Shown piece after piece: positions 52,780 to 62,522 of a stretch of 64,000 bases of DNA. The stretch is from Acidobacteriota bacterium (GTDB lineage: Bacteria; Acidobacteriota; Holophagae; Acanthopleuribacterales; Acanthopleuribacteraceae). Below the pieces are notes generated by a model that ran no database searches, was not told where the DNA came from, and saw only the letters and a list, made by a program, of their open reading frames with translations. The stretch covers positions 1 to 64,000 of the forward strand of contig JASJCB010000044.1 of assembly GCA_030066195.1 (NCBI GenBank), read 5' to 3'. The position numbers and the translations under genes were made by a program. Numbering within the stretch: position 1 is the first letter of the stretch; the number at the start of each line of letters is the position of its first letter.

Positions 52780-53766
52780 TCAGTGTTGGGCCGACTTGAC
52801 CAGATCATTGACTTGATCGGCTTCTACCTTGACCAAACCGGCTTCCTCGCCCTTAAAAGTCGATACATACGCCCAATTTCCATGGACTGCCATGAGCCTT
52901 TTCAGGGCAAGAGCAGAAAAGGAATTCTTAACCTTCCGGCCTTCGGAATCGAACTGCAGGGGTTCCAAGTCGGGTTTAAGGAAATGGCTGCCGGAATAGA
53001 CCAGAATATGATCTCCCCGGCCGGGGCTCAATGCCTTGACTAAGGGAAAGTATTCGGATGTCTTTTTCTGAAGCTTCATTCCGGTCTTTTTTTCTGCTCG
53101 AGAAATGGCCGTGCCCTCGCTCCAACCTTCAGGAATCGGAATACGGGGAAGTTCCAGCAACGCGGTATGGTGCAAGCTCAGGTCATTCGCCTTGTAAATC
53201 AGAAGCCGTGACTCACCACGTGGTTTGAAATAGATGAAGTCAGTACTTTGAGATATTTGGACCATGCCTCGATCTTTCGGCCCGGCACCAGGGCGTTCCG
53301 ACGTGTATAGGGTTTGTTCGTTTTTGAAATAATGATCCGTAACAACCAGATGTTCGAAACCATCCGAAGTGGACACTGCTTGAACCCACCTACCGACAAT
53401 CTTCTTCCTGAATTTAAGCCGGAAACCCTCCGGAACATCGATGGTCTCGGTCAGCTTCCCCTCATGGGAGAAAGCAAAGATGATGTGGTTTCGGAATGTC
53501 TGTGAGACATAGAGCAAGCGGGTCGTTGTGTCGTAGTGAAGGGACCAGATCATCCCGAATTCTCCGGGACCTTCTCCCTTTCGGCCAATTTTGTTTACGA
53601 AAACCCCGTGATGATAGTGAGCGATACTTCCCTTCCGAAAATCGGTAAGAAACGCGTGGTCATCGGCTGTGACAATCACCCGATAGGGGTTCAATTCGGA
53701 ATAGATACCGGTTTGGTCGATTTCCCAACCGGTGTTGGTAATTAAGAAGACCAATGCGAAGAACAT
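52780..53766 (-). CDS. 6-bladed beta-propeller protein, probably exported
   Basis: This 328-residue protein has a short hydrophobic start (MFFALVFLITN) and propeller repeats. The diagnostic motif is KGEGPGEFG (about 63-71), as in the 11219-12181 protein, followed by blades such as FSHEGKLTETIDVPEGF and KPRGESRLLIYKANDLSLHH. The two propellers are paralogues by motif and length but clearly diverged. It is the second gene of a small operon, 50 bases after the 68-residue exported protein. Confidence 0.8.
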   Translation of the reverse strand: MFFALVFLITNTGWEIDQTGIYSELNPYRVIVTADDHAFLTDFRKGSIAHYHHGVFVNKIGRKGEGPGEFGMIWSLHYDTTTRLLYVSQTFRNHIIFAFSHEGKLTETIDVPEGFRLKFRKKIVGRWVQAVSTSDGFEHLVVTDHYFKNEQTLYTSERPGAGPKDRGMVQISQSTDFIYFKPRGESRLLIYKANDLSLHHTALLELPRIPIPEGWSEGTAISRAEKKTGMKLQKKTSEYFPLVKALSPGRGDHILVYSGSHFLKPDLEPLQFDSEGRKVKNSFSALALKRLMAVHGNWAYVSTFKGEEAGLVKVEADQVNDLVKSAQH

Positions 53767-53816
53767 ATTCGGTAGCCTTGGAAAAGCGGCTCAACACGGG
53801 CTGAGCCGCGCTTTGA

Positions 53817-54023
53817 TTAATAGGTTTGACGTAACTTACAGTTCAGATGGTTTTGAACGGCAGCATCGATAGCCGCATCGAATTCTTCAGGTGAGAGGTA
53901 ACCGCTTTCCAAACCAGCGGTAAAAATGACGATGTACTCATCAAGCACACGATCGCAATGATCGCGGCTAAACAGCATGGTAGAACTGAAGGCAAGAGCG
54001 CAAATAAGGAGCAGCTTTTTCAT
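53817..54023 (-). CDS. Small exported protein
   Basis: The protein is 68 residues with a clear signal peptide (MKKLLLICALAFSSTMLFS). The mature part of about 48 residues contains two Cys (DHCDRV, HLNCKL) and a helical stretch (LSPEEFDAAIDAAVQNH) resembling a single helical hairpin. CCGGAGGAATT precedes the ATG, an excellent ribosome-binding site. It is probably the first gene of the propeller operon. No family was recognised. Confidence 0.72.
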   Translation of the reverse strand: MKKLLLICALAFSSTMLFSRDHCDRVLDEYIVIFTAGLESGYLSPEEFDAAIDAAVQNHLNCKLRQTY

Positions 54024-54179
54024 AATTCCTCCGGAATATTCCTATTTAAAACGATTAATACGGAAGCACTTTATCAAGTTGGCGGCCGGCCGTCAACGGA
54101 GAAGAAACTGAAGCAGCTTCGGGCAAAGGGTGGATAAGAAACTGAAGCAACTCCTTCGCGCCGCCTGATACCCTCTTTT

Positions 54180-54530
54180 CCCGAAACCGGTACATGGTAA
54201 GTGGAAACCCAGGCCGTTTGCGGGCAGTTTCCCACCGTCAGGGACGAAGTGGTCAGTCTGATCTTCAACGGCTCCGGCTCGACCACGGTGTCTTCCGTCA
54301 GCGTGAAAGGACCAGTCCTCGCCGGTGGAGACTCTAAACCAGATCGTGTCCCCGGTTGCCGTTTAATAGGTCGGGTAGGCGCTTTTTGGGCCCGGCTCCA
54401 GAACTTCAACCAGGCGCGTGCCCTCGACTGTACCGTCGGTAACCCACAATTCATTGCCTTGGTCCGTTTCGGCGGGGAGATAGAGCCGCGGGGCTCCAGC
54501 GAGCCGCCGCGGCCGTGTTTTGGTTTGTTG
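54180..54530 (-). pseudogene. Remnant of an ELWxxDGT-repeat protein
   Basis: Read on the minus strand from about 54530, the translation gives LYLPAETDQGNELWVTDGT followed by VEGTRLVEVLEPGPKSAYP, then a stop (TAA near 54363). This is the signature of the ELWxxDGTxxGT repeat found in large secreted propeller-like proteins. Beyond the stop, similar-looking sequence continues for about 150 bases with at least one frame change (DTIWFRVSTGEDWSF in one frame, GPFTLTEDTVVEPEPLKI in another). There is no start codon or ribosome-binding site. It is a decayed fragment of a much larger gene. The remaining 54024-54179 holds no gene. Confidence 0.55.
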
Positions 54531-54537
54531 GGTTGAC

Positions 54538-56541
54538 TCAGCCTTTGGTCGCGCGCACCATCAGGTCATTGATGCGACTTGCGAACTCGACAGGATTGTC
54601 CAGGGTCAGGCCTTCCATCAGTTGAGCCTGGGACAGCAACAGCTCGCTGTACTCCTTCAACCAAACGTCTTCCCGGTTCTTGGTGAAGGTTCTCTTCAAT
54701 ACGCCGAAGACCGGGTGATCCGCGTTCAGTTCCAGGATACCCTGGGCACGGCCGATGGGGGCGGAGCCCGCTTCTTTCATCAGCAATTCCATGTTGAAGC
54801 TGGGACCGGATTCGGGATTGACCAGGCAAACCGCGCTGTTGCGCAGGCGCTTACTGACGCGAACTTCCTTGACGCGATCGCCCAGGTGTTCCTTGATCTT
54901 GTCCAACAGATCCTGGTGTTCGCTCTTTTCTTCTTCCTTCTTGTCGTCGTCCTTTTTATCCTTATCCTTGTCCTTGTCGTCATCCTTTTTATCGTCCAGG
55001 GTGAAATCGCCCCGGCTGACTGACTTCAGCTTTTTGTCGTCGTAGTCGCTGAGGTTTTGGGTGAGGAATTCGTCCACCTTGTCGGTAAAGTAGAGTACCT
55101 CCACACCCTTCTCGCGCACCGCTTCCATTTGGGGCAGGCGCTCGATGGCCTCGCGGTCCTTGCCGGCCTCGTAGTAGATTTCCTCCTGCCATTCCGGCAT
55201 GCGATCCACGTATTCGCGCAGGGTGGTCATGCCCTCGGTTTTGTGGCTGCTGGGGAAGAGTAGGTAGTCTTGCAGTTTTTCCTTGTTGGACCACTGCATG
55301 AAGATGCCGCCCTTGATGGCCTTGCCGAACTCGTCCCACCACTTCTCGTAGTCGTCGCGCTTGTTCTTCAGCATCTTCTTCAGCGAATCCATGACCTTCT
55401 TTTCCAGGTTCTTGGCGATCAGCTTGATCTGGCGGTCGTTCTGCAGGATTTCGCGGGAAACGTTCAGCGAGAAGTCGGGTGAGTCCACCAGACCGCGTAC
55501 GAAGCGCAGGTGGTCGGGCAACAGGCCGTCATAGCGATCCATGACGAAGACATGCTTGCTGTACAGTTGGATACCCTTCTTGTAGTCGGCCGCGTAGAGA
55601 TTGATCGGCGCCTTCGACGGAATGAACAACAGCGCCGTATACTGCACCGTGCCTTCCGCCTTGACGTGCAGAATGTCGGCCGGCTCTTCCCAGTCGTGGA
55701 AGTGATGCTTGTAGAACTGGAAGTATTCGTCGCCCTTGACTTCCTTTTTGTCGCGCTCCCACAGCGGTTTCATGCTGTTGAGGGTGCGGACCTCGAATTC
55801 CTGTTTCTTTTCCTTCTTTTCCTCACCCTCGACGGGTGCGCCGCTGTCGTGTTTCTCGAAGTTGATCTTGATGGGGTAGTTGATGAAGTCGGAATACTTG
55901 CGAACCAGGTTTTGCAAGGTGTACTGGTTCAGGAAGTCCTCGGCGGGGTCCTTGGGGTCCAATACCTCATCGCGCAAGTGCAATGTGATCGAGGTGCCGC
56001 GTTCGGGCGCCTCGATTTCCTCGATGGTGTACTGGCCTTCGCCCGCGGATACCCAGCGTACGCCGTAATCGCCGCTCATGGAACGCGAGACCAACTCCAC
56101 CTTTTGCGCGACCATAAATGAGCTGTAAAAGCCCACGCCGAACTGACCGATCAGGTCCAGGTCCTCGCTACCGCTACCTTCCTTCTGCTCGCGTGCGGCT
56201 TTCAGAAAAGCCAGCGAGCCGGAACGGGCGATGGTGCCGATGTTGTCAATCACCTCGGCCCGCGTCATGCCGATGCCGTTATCGGAGATGGAAAGCGTTT
56301 TCTTTTCCTTGTCGATGGCAAGCCAGATTTCAAGAGTTTCGTTCTCGCCAACCAGCCCGCTCTCGGTTAACGACTGAAAACGAACCTTGTCCAAGGCATC
56401 CGAGGCGTTGGACAGCAGTTCGCGCAGGAAGATCTCCTTGTGGGTGTACAAGGAATGGATCATCAGGTTAAGCAGCTGTCTGGTTTCTGCTTGAAATTGA
56501 CGGTTAGACTTCTTTTTTTTACCGGCTTTTTGCTCTGTCAT
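54538..56541 (-). CDS. htpG: Hsp90-family molecular chaperone
   Basis: HtpG is an ATP-dependent cytoplasmic chaperone. The product is 667 residues from the ATG at 56541 (GGAG 11 bases upstream; a GTG seven codons earlier is possible). The GHKL ATPase domain has ELLSNASDALDK, ISDNGIGM and GQFGVGFYSSFMV. The middle domain contains the conserved SREILQ with the catalytic Arg region. Between middle and C-terminal domains (about 516-543) is a Lys/Asp/Glu-only tract (DKKDDDKDKDKDKK), longer than in E. coli HtpG. A second, smaller charged segment (EGEEKKEKKQE) lies at the N-middle junction. The very N-terminus is Lys-rich (KKKKSNRQ). Confidence 0.96.
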   Translation of the reverse strand: MTEQKAGKKKKSNRQFQAETRQLLNLMIHSLYTHKEIFLRELLSNASDALDKVRFQSLTESGLVGENETLEIWLAIDKEKKTLSISDNGIGMTRAEVIDNIGTIARSGSLAFLKAAREQKEGSGSEDLDLIGQFGVGFYSSFMVAQKVELVSRSMSGDYGVRWVSAGEGQYTIEEIEAPERGTSITLHLRDEVLDPKDPAEDFLNQYTLQNLVRKYSDFINYPIKINFEKHDSGAPVEGEEKKEKKQEFEVRTLNSMKPLWERDKKEVKGDEYFQFYKHHFHDWEEPADILHVKAEGTVQYTALLFIPSKAPINLYAADYKKGIQLYSKHVFVMDRYDGLLPDHLRFVRGLVDSPDFSLNVSREILQNDRQIKLIAKNLEKKVMDSLKKMLKNKRDDYEKWWDEFGKAIKGGIFMQWSNKEKLQDYLLFPSSHKTEGMTTLREYVDRMPEWQEEIYYEAGKDREAIERLPQMEAVREKGVEVLYFTDKVDEFLTQNLSDYDDKKLKSVSRGDFTLDDKKDDDKDKDKDKKDDDKKEEEKSEHQDLLDKIKEHLGDRVKEVRVSKRLRNSAVCLVNPESGPSFNMELLMKEAGSAPIGRAQGILELNADHPVFGVLKRTFTKNREDVWLKEYSELLLSQAQLMEGLTLDNPVEFASRINDLMVRATKG

Positions 56542-56808
56542 TTTCTTTTTCACTCCAAACACATAGTGTTTCAGTACCCAAACGACGCATTTAATAACAA
56601 AAAGCGAATTTTGAAAAGGGTGTTCTTGAAACCCGCCGGGAACTTGTCAAAGTCAATTGCCGATTCCAAGAGAGGCCGGAGCCGGATTTTTTGTGGACCG
56701 GCATGTGGCTAAAAGCCGGTAAACCGAACCCTGTGTGCATCTACCCGACGCCTTTTCTGATAAAGTGATGGTTATCCCCATGCGGGCATGTTATCCGAGG
56801 TGTTATCG

Positions 56809-58317
56809 ATGAAATTACTGGTCCTCTTCGTTCTGCTTTCCCCGTTCCACGTCTATTCCGGCGATGCCGTGGAGGCCGCGCGTCAATGGCGCAAACAACA
56901 CGGTCCGCGTATCTTGCGCGAATATGCCGAACTGCTGTCCATTCCCAATGTTGCGGGCGATCACGTGAATATCCGACGCAATGCCGAAACCATTGCCGCC
57001 CAATTGGCCGAGCGCGGCGTGCAAACCGAATTATGGGAACTGCCCGGCGCCTCGCCGGTAGTCTACGGTGAATTGAAGGTTCCGGGCGCTACCCGCACCT
57101 TGTTGCTGTATGTGCACTACGACGGCCAACCCGCCGATCCCAAGAACTGGAAACACGATCCCTGGACGCCCACGCTCTACTCTCGCGCCATGGAAGACGG
57201 CGGTCAGGTGATCCCCCTGCCGAAAGACGGTCAGGAAATCGATCCCGAGTGGCGGCTTTATGCCCGCGCCTCCGGTGATGATAAAGTTCCTTTTCCCTGC
57301 CTGTTTGCCGCTTTGGATGCGTTGAAACATGCCGGGATTGCCCTGACCAGTAACCTGAAGTTCTTCTTCGAGGGCGAGGAAGAGCGCGGCTCCACCCATC
57401 TCAAAGATTATCTGACAAAATACCGCGACCGGTTGGACGGCGATCTCTGGCTATTCCTGGACGGGCCGATGCACCAGAGCCGCAACCCGCAGGTCATGTT
57501 CGGCGTTCGCGGCGTTACCGGCTTGGAGGTTACCGTTTACGGCGCCTCCCGCTCCCTGCACTCCGGCCACTACGGCAACTGGTCGCCCGTGCCCGGCACC
57601 TTGCTGGCCAATTTATTGGCAAGTATGAAGGACGAAAACGGCAAGATTTTGGTCGACGGTTTCTATGACACGGTCGCCCCCCTGGAACCCGCCGAGAAAA
57701 AAGCCCTGGCCGCTGTTCCCAACTACGACGTCCAAATGCGTCGAGAGCTGGGTCTGGCCGCGACCGAGGCCGATAACGCGTCTTACATGGAGCGCCTGTT
57801 GCTGCCCTCGCTCACGGTGAAGGGCCTTCACAGCGGCAATGTGGGCAAACTGGCCCGCAACGTCATTCCCGCAACGGCGACCGCCTCGCTGGGCGTTCGC
57901 CTGGTCAAGGGCAACGACCCGGAGCATATGGTCGACCTGGTCGAAGCGCACATCCGCAAGCAGGGCTACCACATCGTTCGCGAGGAGCCCGATCACGCGG
58001 CCAGGTTGAAATACGCCAAGCTGGCGAAGGTTACGCGTAGAAAAGGCTATCCGGCGGCAAGAACTTCGATGAACCACCCGGTAGCGCAACAAGTGGCCGC
58101 GGCCATGCGTAAGGCATCGGAAGACGAGCTCTATATGATTCCCGGGTTGGGTGGTTCGTTACCTCTCTATTTGTTCACCGATATCCTCAACCAACAGGCT
58201 ATCATCGTGCCCTGCGCCAATCATGACAACAACCAGCACGCCCCCAACGAGAACATACGCATTGCCAACATCTGGTACGGCATCGATATGTATGCCTCGA
58301 TCCTTGCCATGCCTTGA
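56809..58317 (+). CDS. Exported M20-family metallopeptidase
   Basis: The predicted product is 502 residues from the ATG at 56809 (GAGGTG six bases upstream), beginning with a signal peptide (MKLLVLFVLLSPFHVYS). M20 dizinc features are LLLYVHYDGQPAD, the catalytic Glu in FFFEGEEERGST, FLDGPMHQSRNPQV, and the dimerisation-domain segment ASRSLHSGHYGNWSPVP. The late zinc-binding His is probably in CANHDNNQHAPNEN. This subfamily includes dipeptidases and carboxypeptidases such as CNDP-like enzymes. It probably forms an operon with the amidohydrolase, 15 bases downstream. Confidence 0.92.
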   Translation: MKLLVLFVLLSPFHVYSGDAVEAARQWRKQHGPRILREYAELLSIPNVAGDHVNIRRNAETIAAQLAERGVQTELWELPGASPVVYGELKVPGATRTLLLYVHYDGQPADPKNWKHDPWTPTLYSRAMEDGGQVIPLPKDGQEIDPEWRLYARASGDDKVPFPCLFAALDALKHAGIALTSNLKFFFEGEEERGSTHLKDYLTKYRDRLDGDLWLFLDGPMHQSRNPQVMFGVRGVTGLEVTVYGASRSLHSGHYGNWSPVPGTLLANLLASMKDENGKILVDGFYDTVAPLEPAEKKALAAVPNYDVQMRRELGLAATEADNASYMERLLLPSLTVKGLHSGNVGKLARNVIPATATASLGVRLVKGNDPEHMVDLVEAHIRKQGYHIVREEPDHAARLKYAKLAKVTRRKGYPAARTSMNHPVAQQVAAAMRKASEDELYMIPGLGGSLPLYLFTDILNQQAIIVPCANHDNNQHAPNENIRIANIWYGIDMYASILAMP

Positions 58318-58332
58318 TACAAAGGAGCCTCC

Positions 58333-59727
58333 ATGTTCTTCCGGCTGATCTTACTGTTTTTCTGCCTTTCTCTTTCCGCTCAAGACCTGACCGTTCGCAA
58401 CGTTACGCTTATCGACGGCACCGGCGCGGCCGCACAACCCGGCATGACGCTGGTGATTGCGAACGGCCGAATCGAGGCTGTCGGCAAAGATGTCAAAACA
58501 CCGGAAGGCGGCACGGTAATCGACGGGTCGGGCAAATACCTGATCCCCGGCCTGTGGGATATGCACATCCACTGGATGATGCCGCAAAACCTGACACTCT
58601 TCCTGGCCAACGGCGTCACCGGCACCCGCAATATGTTCGGCAGCCCCATGATACACAACTCGTGGCGGAAACTGATGAAGGAAGGCCGGTTATTGGGGCC
58701 CCACATGGTGCTGGGAAGCCGGATTGTGGACGGACCCCAGCCGATCTGGCCCGGTTCGGTGGCCGTGGACGGCCCCGAAAGCGGTCGTAAAGCGGTGACC
58801 ACCGTCAAGGAGGAAGGGGCCGACTTCGTCAAGGTCTATTCGCTGTTGTCCCGGGAATCCTTTTTTGCCATTGCCGAGGAGGCTCGCAAACAGGGGATGA
58901 AGTTTGCGGGTCATGTGCCCATAGGCGTTCGCGCCGCCGAAGCAGCCGATGCCGGGATGCACACCATGGAGCATATGTACGGGCTGCTCGCGGCCTGTGC
59001 AACCACCGAGGATCAGATGTTTGCCGAGGTGGACGTCATGCTTGCCTCCGGCCAATCGGACCGTCAGGCTTTTGGTCGAGTACAATCGTATAAAACCAGG
59101 CACGCCCAACATTTCGATGAAAAGAAAGCGGACGCCCTTGCCGCAAAACTGGTTGAAAACGGCACCTGGCTTTGCCCGACCCTGGTGGTCATGCGCAACA
59201 TGGCGAACGCGGACGATCCCGAGCAACAGAACGACGCGCGCATGGCCTATATGCCCGGTTGGATTCGCAACTTCTGGAACCCCAAAAACGATTTCCGCCT
59301 TAAAAACAAAACGGAGGAACAGTGGGCGCAAGAAAAAAAGAACTATCGGGAGATCAAGAAACTGGTGGGCATTCTGCACCGCAAAGGCGTGCGTTTCATT
59401 GCCGGGACCGATGTCCTGAATCCCCATTGCTACCCGGGTTTCAGCCTGCATGACGAACTGGTCTTGATGGTGGAGGCCGGCTTGTCTCCCATGGACGCCT
59501 TGCTGGCCGCCACGCGCAACGCGGCCGACGCGGGCGGCAGACTGACCGAGGTCGGCACCCTGGAAAAGGGAAAGCTGGCGGATATGGTGCTGCTGGACGC
59601 CGACCCCTTGGATGATATCGCCAATACCAAAAAGATCCACGCGGTGGTTTTCGGCGGGAAATACCACGATCGCAAAGCCTTGAATGCATGGTTGGAAGAG
59701 GCAAAAAAACTCGCCGCCGGCCCTTGA
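58333..59727 (+). CDS. Exported amidohydrolase (imidazolonepropionase-like)
   Basis: This 464-residue metal-dependent hydrolase has a signal peptide (about 1-16). Metal ligands of the amidohydrolase superfamily are visible: HxH in LWDMHIHWM, the carboxylated-Lys candidate in GADFVKVYSL, His in KFAGHVPIG and MEHMYG, and Asp in RFIAGTDVLN. The C-terminal block LEKGKLADMVLLDADPLDDI is typical of the imidazolonepropionase-like group, which includes prolidase-type Xaa-Arg dipeptidases. Its position after an M20 peptidase suggests a role in dipeptide breakdown. AAAGGAG lies upstream of the ATG. Confidence 0.92.
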   Translation: MFFRLILLFFCLSLSAQDLTVRNVTLIDGTGAAAQPGMTLVIANGRIEAVGKDVKTPEGGTVIDGSGKYLIPGLWDMHIHWMMPQNLTLFLANGVTGTRNMFGSPMIHNSWRKLMKEGRLLGPHMVLGSRIVDGPQPIWPGSVAVDGPESGRKAVTTVKEEGADFVKVYSLLSRESFFAIAEEARKQGMKFAGHVPIGVRAAEAADAGMHTMEHMYGLLAACATTEDQMFAEVDVMLASGQSDRQAFGRVQSYKTRHAQHFDEKKADALAAKLVENGTWLCPTLVVMRNMANADDPEQQNDARMAYMPGWIRNFWNPKNDFRLKNKTEEQWAQEKKNYREIKKLVGILHRKGVRFIAGTDVLNPHCYPGFSLHDELVLMVEAGLSPMDALLAATRNAADAGGRLTEVGTLEKGKLADMVLLDADPLDDIANTKKIHAVVFGGKYHDRKALNAWLEEAKKLAAGP

Positions 59728-59854
59728 ACTCAAGCAAGTTCTCCCAAAACCAAACGTTGGACAATAGAAATATTGCCTCAGTGAGGATCATCTGTAGGAG
59801 TTAGACAATAAATAATCTGTCCCGGCATGTCGATCCGGTGGACCCGCCGGGCGA

Positions 59855-60526
59855 TCAGACTCCCGTTTCACGACCTATGTTGTAGATGTCTTCCAAGGTA
59901 TATATGCCCGCCTTCGCCATGATCGAGAGCTGCTTCAAGAACAGGCAGGCCGTGGTCAAGGCGTCGAAATAGGCGTGGTGGGCTTGGAATGAAGGCAGGT
60001 TGAACTGCTTCGCAATGGCGCACAGTTGCAAGCCGGCGGTTTGGCGGCCGCGGGCCGCGTTGTCCAGGTACCATTCCTGAAGATAGCGGGTATCCAACGT
60101 GGGCTGCGCCGGGCGGCGGCGATTGCCTCGGGTAAACAGGGCGTTCAGGAATCCCAGGTCGATGGAAACGAAATGGCCCACCAGGATGGTGTCTTGAATA
60201 AAATCCACCAGGTCGTCCAGCATCAGGTCGGGGTCTTCACCGGCAGCAACCGTGTCGTGATTCAAGCCGTGGATGAGCACGTTTTCCTTGCTCATTTCCA
60301 ACCGGCGCGGACGTAGCACACGGTAGAAGGATCGGCTCAGATCGATCTCGCCCCGACGGATCTTGACAACACCGATGGAAATGATTTCGTGCTTCATCAC
60401 ATCCAGTCCGGTCATTTCGCAATCCAGAACGCTGAAGTCGACCGATGAAGCCAGGCGGCCTTTCAGATCATCGGGAAGTTGTAGATGACGATTCGGCGCC
60501 GTTGCGTCCTTACGCTTGCCAAACAT
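59855..60526 (-). CDS. DEDDh 3'-5' exonuclease (DnaQ-like)
   Basis: This is a 223-residue nuclease resembling the DNA polymerase III epsilon proofreading domain. The catalytic residues are Asp35 and Glu37 (VLDCEMTGLD), the Asp in VGHFVSIDLGFL, and His-x4-Asp near 186-190 (AHHAYFDAL). It has no polymerase-binding tail. The gene starts nine bases after the stop of the cNMP/CBS/DUF294 gene, a pairing seen in many proteobacteria. The target is probably small RNA, DNA or nucleotides rather than the replisome. Confidence 0.93.
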   Translation of the reverse strand: MFGKRKDATAPNRHLQLPDDLKGRLASSVDFSVLDCEMTGLDVMKHEIISIGVVKIRRGEIDLSRSFYRVLRPRRLEMSKENVLIHGLNHDTVAAGEDPDLMLDDLVDFIQDTILVGHFVSIDLGFLNALFTRGNRRRPAQPTLDTRYLQEWYLDNAARGRQTAGLQLCAIAKQFNLPSFQAHHAYFDALTTACLFLKQLSIMAKAGIYTLEDIYNIGRETGV

Positions 60527-60535
60527 GGGCCGACC

Positions 60536-62425
60536 TTAAAGTGAGCCCAGGAACCGGCGACGGATACGCACCTGTAAGCGGCTGATTTCCCGAAAGGCCG
60601 CCTTCAGAATATCCTGGTCCAGTTTGCTCAAGTGATAAGGATTGATGTGATTATCCGGCACTCCGCCGGTGCGGGCGCATTCTTCCTGGTGCTGCAGGCG
60701 CAGGTTCATCATGTAGGCATAGCCGCGGCGCATGGCTTCGTATTCGGTTTCGTTCAAGAAGCCGTGGTTTTTCAAGGCGGCCAAACGGTGGGGCGTATGC
60801 GTTTCGCGTATGCCGTGACTCAGCGCGGCTAAACGGGCAATTTCCACCACGAAATTCATGGTTTTCTTGATGTCCAGGGTTTTCTTATGCTCCCCCTTGC
60901 CTTCCACGATGAAATTGCGGAAGAAACCCAGCGGCGGTGTGTGTTCCAGGTGACGTTGCGCCATGTGCTGTAACAGGTTTTCCCCGTTGTGTAGGGCGCC
61001 CATCAGGTGATCGCGCAAGGACGTGGTCAAGCCGGTATCGCCGTAAACGGCGCGGAAGTCGAAGAAGATGGTTGCGCATATCTGGGCATCGGGAAGCGGT
61101 TCGCGAATCCATTGGGAGAACATTTTCTTCCAGGCGGAGAGCGGCCGGCACCAATTGCTGTTTTCGGCCATGACCCGACCCTTGCAGTAGCGATAACCGG
61201 CCTCATCCAGCCAGGTACATACCAGGGCGCCCAGATTTTTGAACCAGCGCGCGTCCTCCGCGCTCACATCATCGGCGTAGAGGATGGCATTGTCCTGGTC
61301 CACGATCAACGTCTGTTCCTCGCGACCTTCGCTGCCCAACACCAGGAAGGCAAACGGCGCGGGCGGTTCCCCGAGGCGCATCATGCCGAACTCGATTAGA
61401 CGACGCAGCACGGCATCGTTGATATGGGCGATAAAACGAGAGACATGCTCGGGTCCGTAACCTTCTTGAAACAAGGCGTAGACTACCTCGGGAAGTTTGG
61501 CCTGAACGCGATTCAATTCCTCGGGCAGGCGCGCACGCCTGATGCGGAAGACCAGGTTCAGCGGCGAACGCTGTTGCACCTGGGGGAGCGCCAGGGCGGA
61601 AATCACGCCGGAGAGGCCATTTACATCCCTCACGGCCAGGTGGCTGATACCCCTGTCGATCATGATCAACAGGGCGTCCAGAACGGAATCATTGCTTTCA
61701 ACCGTCACCACGGGATGTTTCATCAGGGCGCGGATCGGTTCGCTCGGAGCCAGGTCTCCGCCGACCACTTCGCGGCGAAAATCGCGGTCGGTGACGATGC
61801 CCAACAACTGATCTCGCTCCATGATCAAGGCATAGCCGCTGTCGGAGAGCGAGATGATTTGGGCGGCTTCGCGAATAGAAGTCTCCGGCAGGCATCGGCT
61901 GACGGCGCCGTCCACCAAATCGCCCACGGCCATATGCATCAAGGCCGATTCGCCGTCATCGCGAAGCTTCAGGCGGCGCCGTCGCAATGCGGCCAGGGAT
62001 CGATGGTAGCGGGCATTCAAACGATCGGTGAAATATTCGTGGACTTCTTTATAGCGGCTGCACAAGGCTACGAAATCCCCCGCGGGGTAGCGGTACAGAA
62101 AACAGTCCTCCACAGTGCGAGCACCGCGCAGGGCCAGGCCCTGATTGCGCAATATGGAAAGGCCGCCGAATAGCTCGCCTTCGCCCAGCAGGTCATGGCT
62201 GCGATCTTGATCGGCTTCGTCGAATAATTCAACGGCGCCGCGGGCGATGAAACAGACATCTTTAACCGGAGTTTCACTCTGGGTCCACAACACGGTATCG
62301 CGGCCGGCGTAATCGATGCGGCAGTTGGAGGCAATACGACCCAACGCTTCATTGGGAAGTGTCTCGAAGGCAGTAATGGTTTTCAGGAATTCCTTGATGG
62401 GTTCCAACAAGGTTTCTTTGGGCAT
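60536..62425 (-). CDS. cNMP-binding/CBS/DUF294 nucleotidyltransferase-like protein
   Basis: The predicted product is 629 residues from the ATG at 62425 (GGAG seven bases upstream; an earlier GTG at 62437 is less likely). Order: a cyclic-nucleotide-binding domain (about 10-135, including GEGELFGGLSIL and RYPAGDFVALC), two CBS domains (about 170-290), then the DUF294 nucleotidyltransferase domain with LGSEGREEQTL and DQDNAILYAD (about 360-385), and its helical C-terminal partner. Proteins of this layout are thought to be signal-controlled nucleotidyltransferases; the substrate is unknown. It is in an operon with the exonuclease downstream. Confidence 0.93.
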   Translation of the reverse strand: MPKETLLEPIKEFLKTITAFETLPNEALGRIASNCRIDYAGRDTVLWTQSETPVKDVCFIARGAVELFDEADQDRSHDLLGEGELFGGLSILRNQGLALRGARTVEDCFLYRYPAGDFVALCSRYKEVHEYFTDRLNARYHRSLAALRRRRLKLRDDGESALMHMAVGDLVDGAVSRCLPETSIREAAQIISLSDSGYALIMERDQLLGIVTDRDFRREVVGGDLAPSEPIRALMKHPVVTVESNDSVLDALLIMIDRGISHLAVRDVNGLSGVISALALPQVQQRSPLNLVFRIRRARLPEELNRVQAKLPEVVYALFQEGYGPEHVSRFIAHINDAVLRRLIEFGMMRLGEPPAPFAFLVLGSEGREEQTLIVDQDNAILYADDVSAEDARWFKNLGALVCTWLDEAGYRYCKGRVMAENSNWCRPLSAWKKMFSQWIREPLPDAQICATIFFDFRAVYGDTGLTTSLRDHLMGALHNGENLLQHMAQRHLEHTPPLGFFRNFIVEGKGEHKKTLDIKKTMNFVVEIARLAALSHGIRETHTPHRLAALKNHGFLNETEYEAMRRGYAYMMNLRLQHQEECARTGGVPDNHINPYHLSKLDQDILKAAFREISRLQVRIRRRFLGSL

Positions 62426-62522
62426 GCGCCGCTCCACGAAATCGATACAAACCCGCGCGGGAGCGTCAGCGCGGAAAACAATTTATCATAGCCGGTCAAC
62501 GTTCAAATTTCAATAACCGCCG

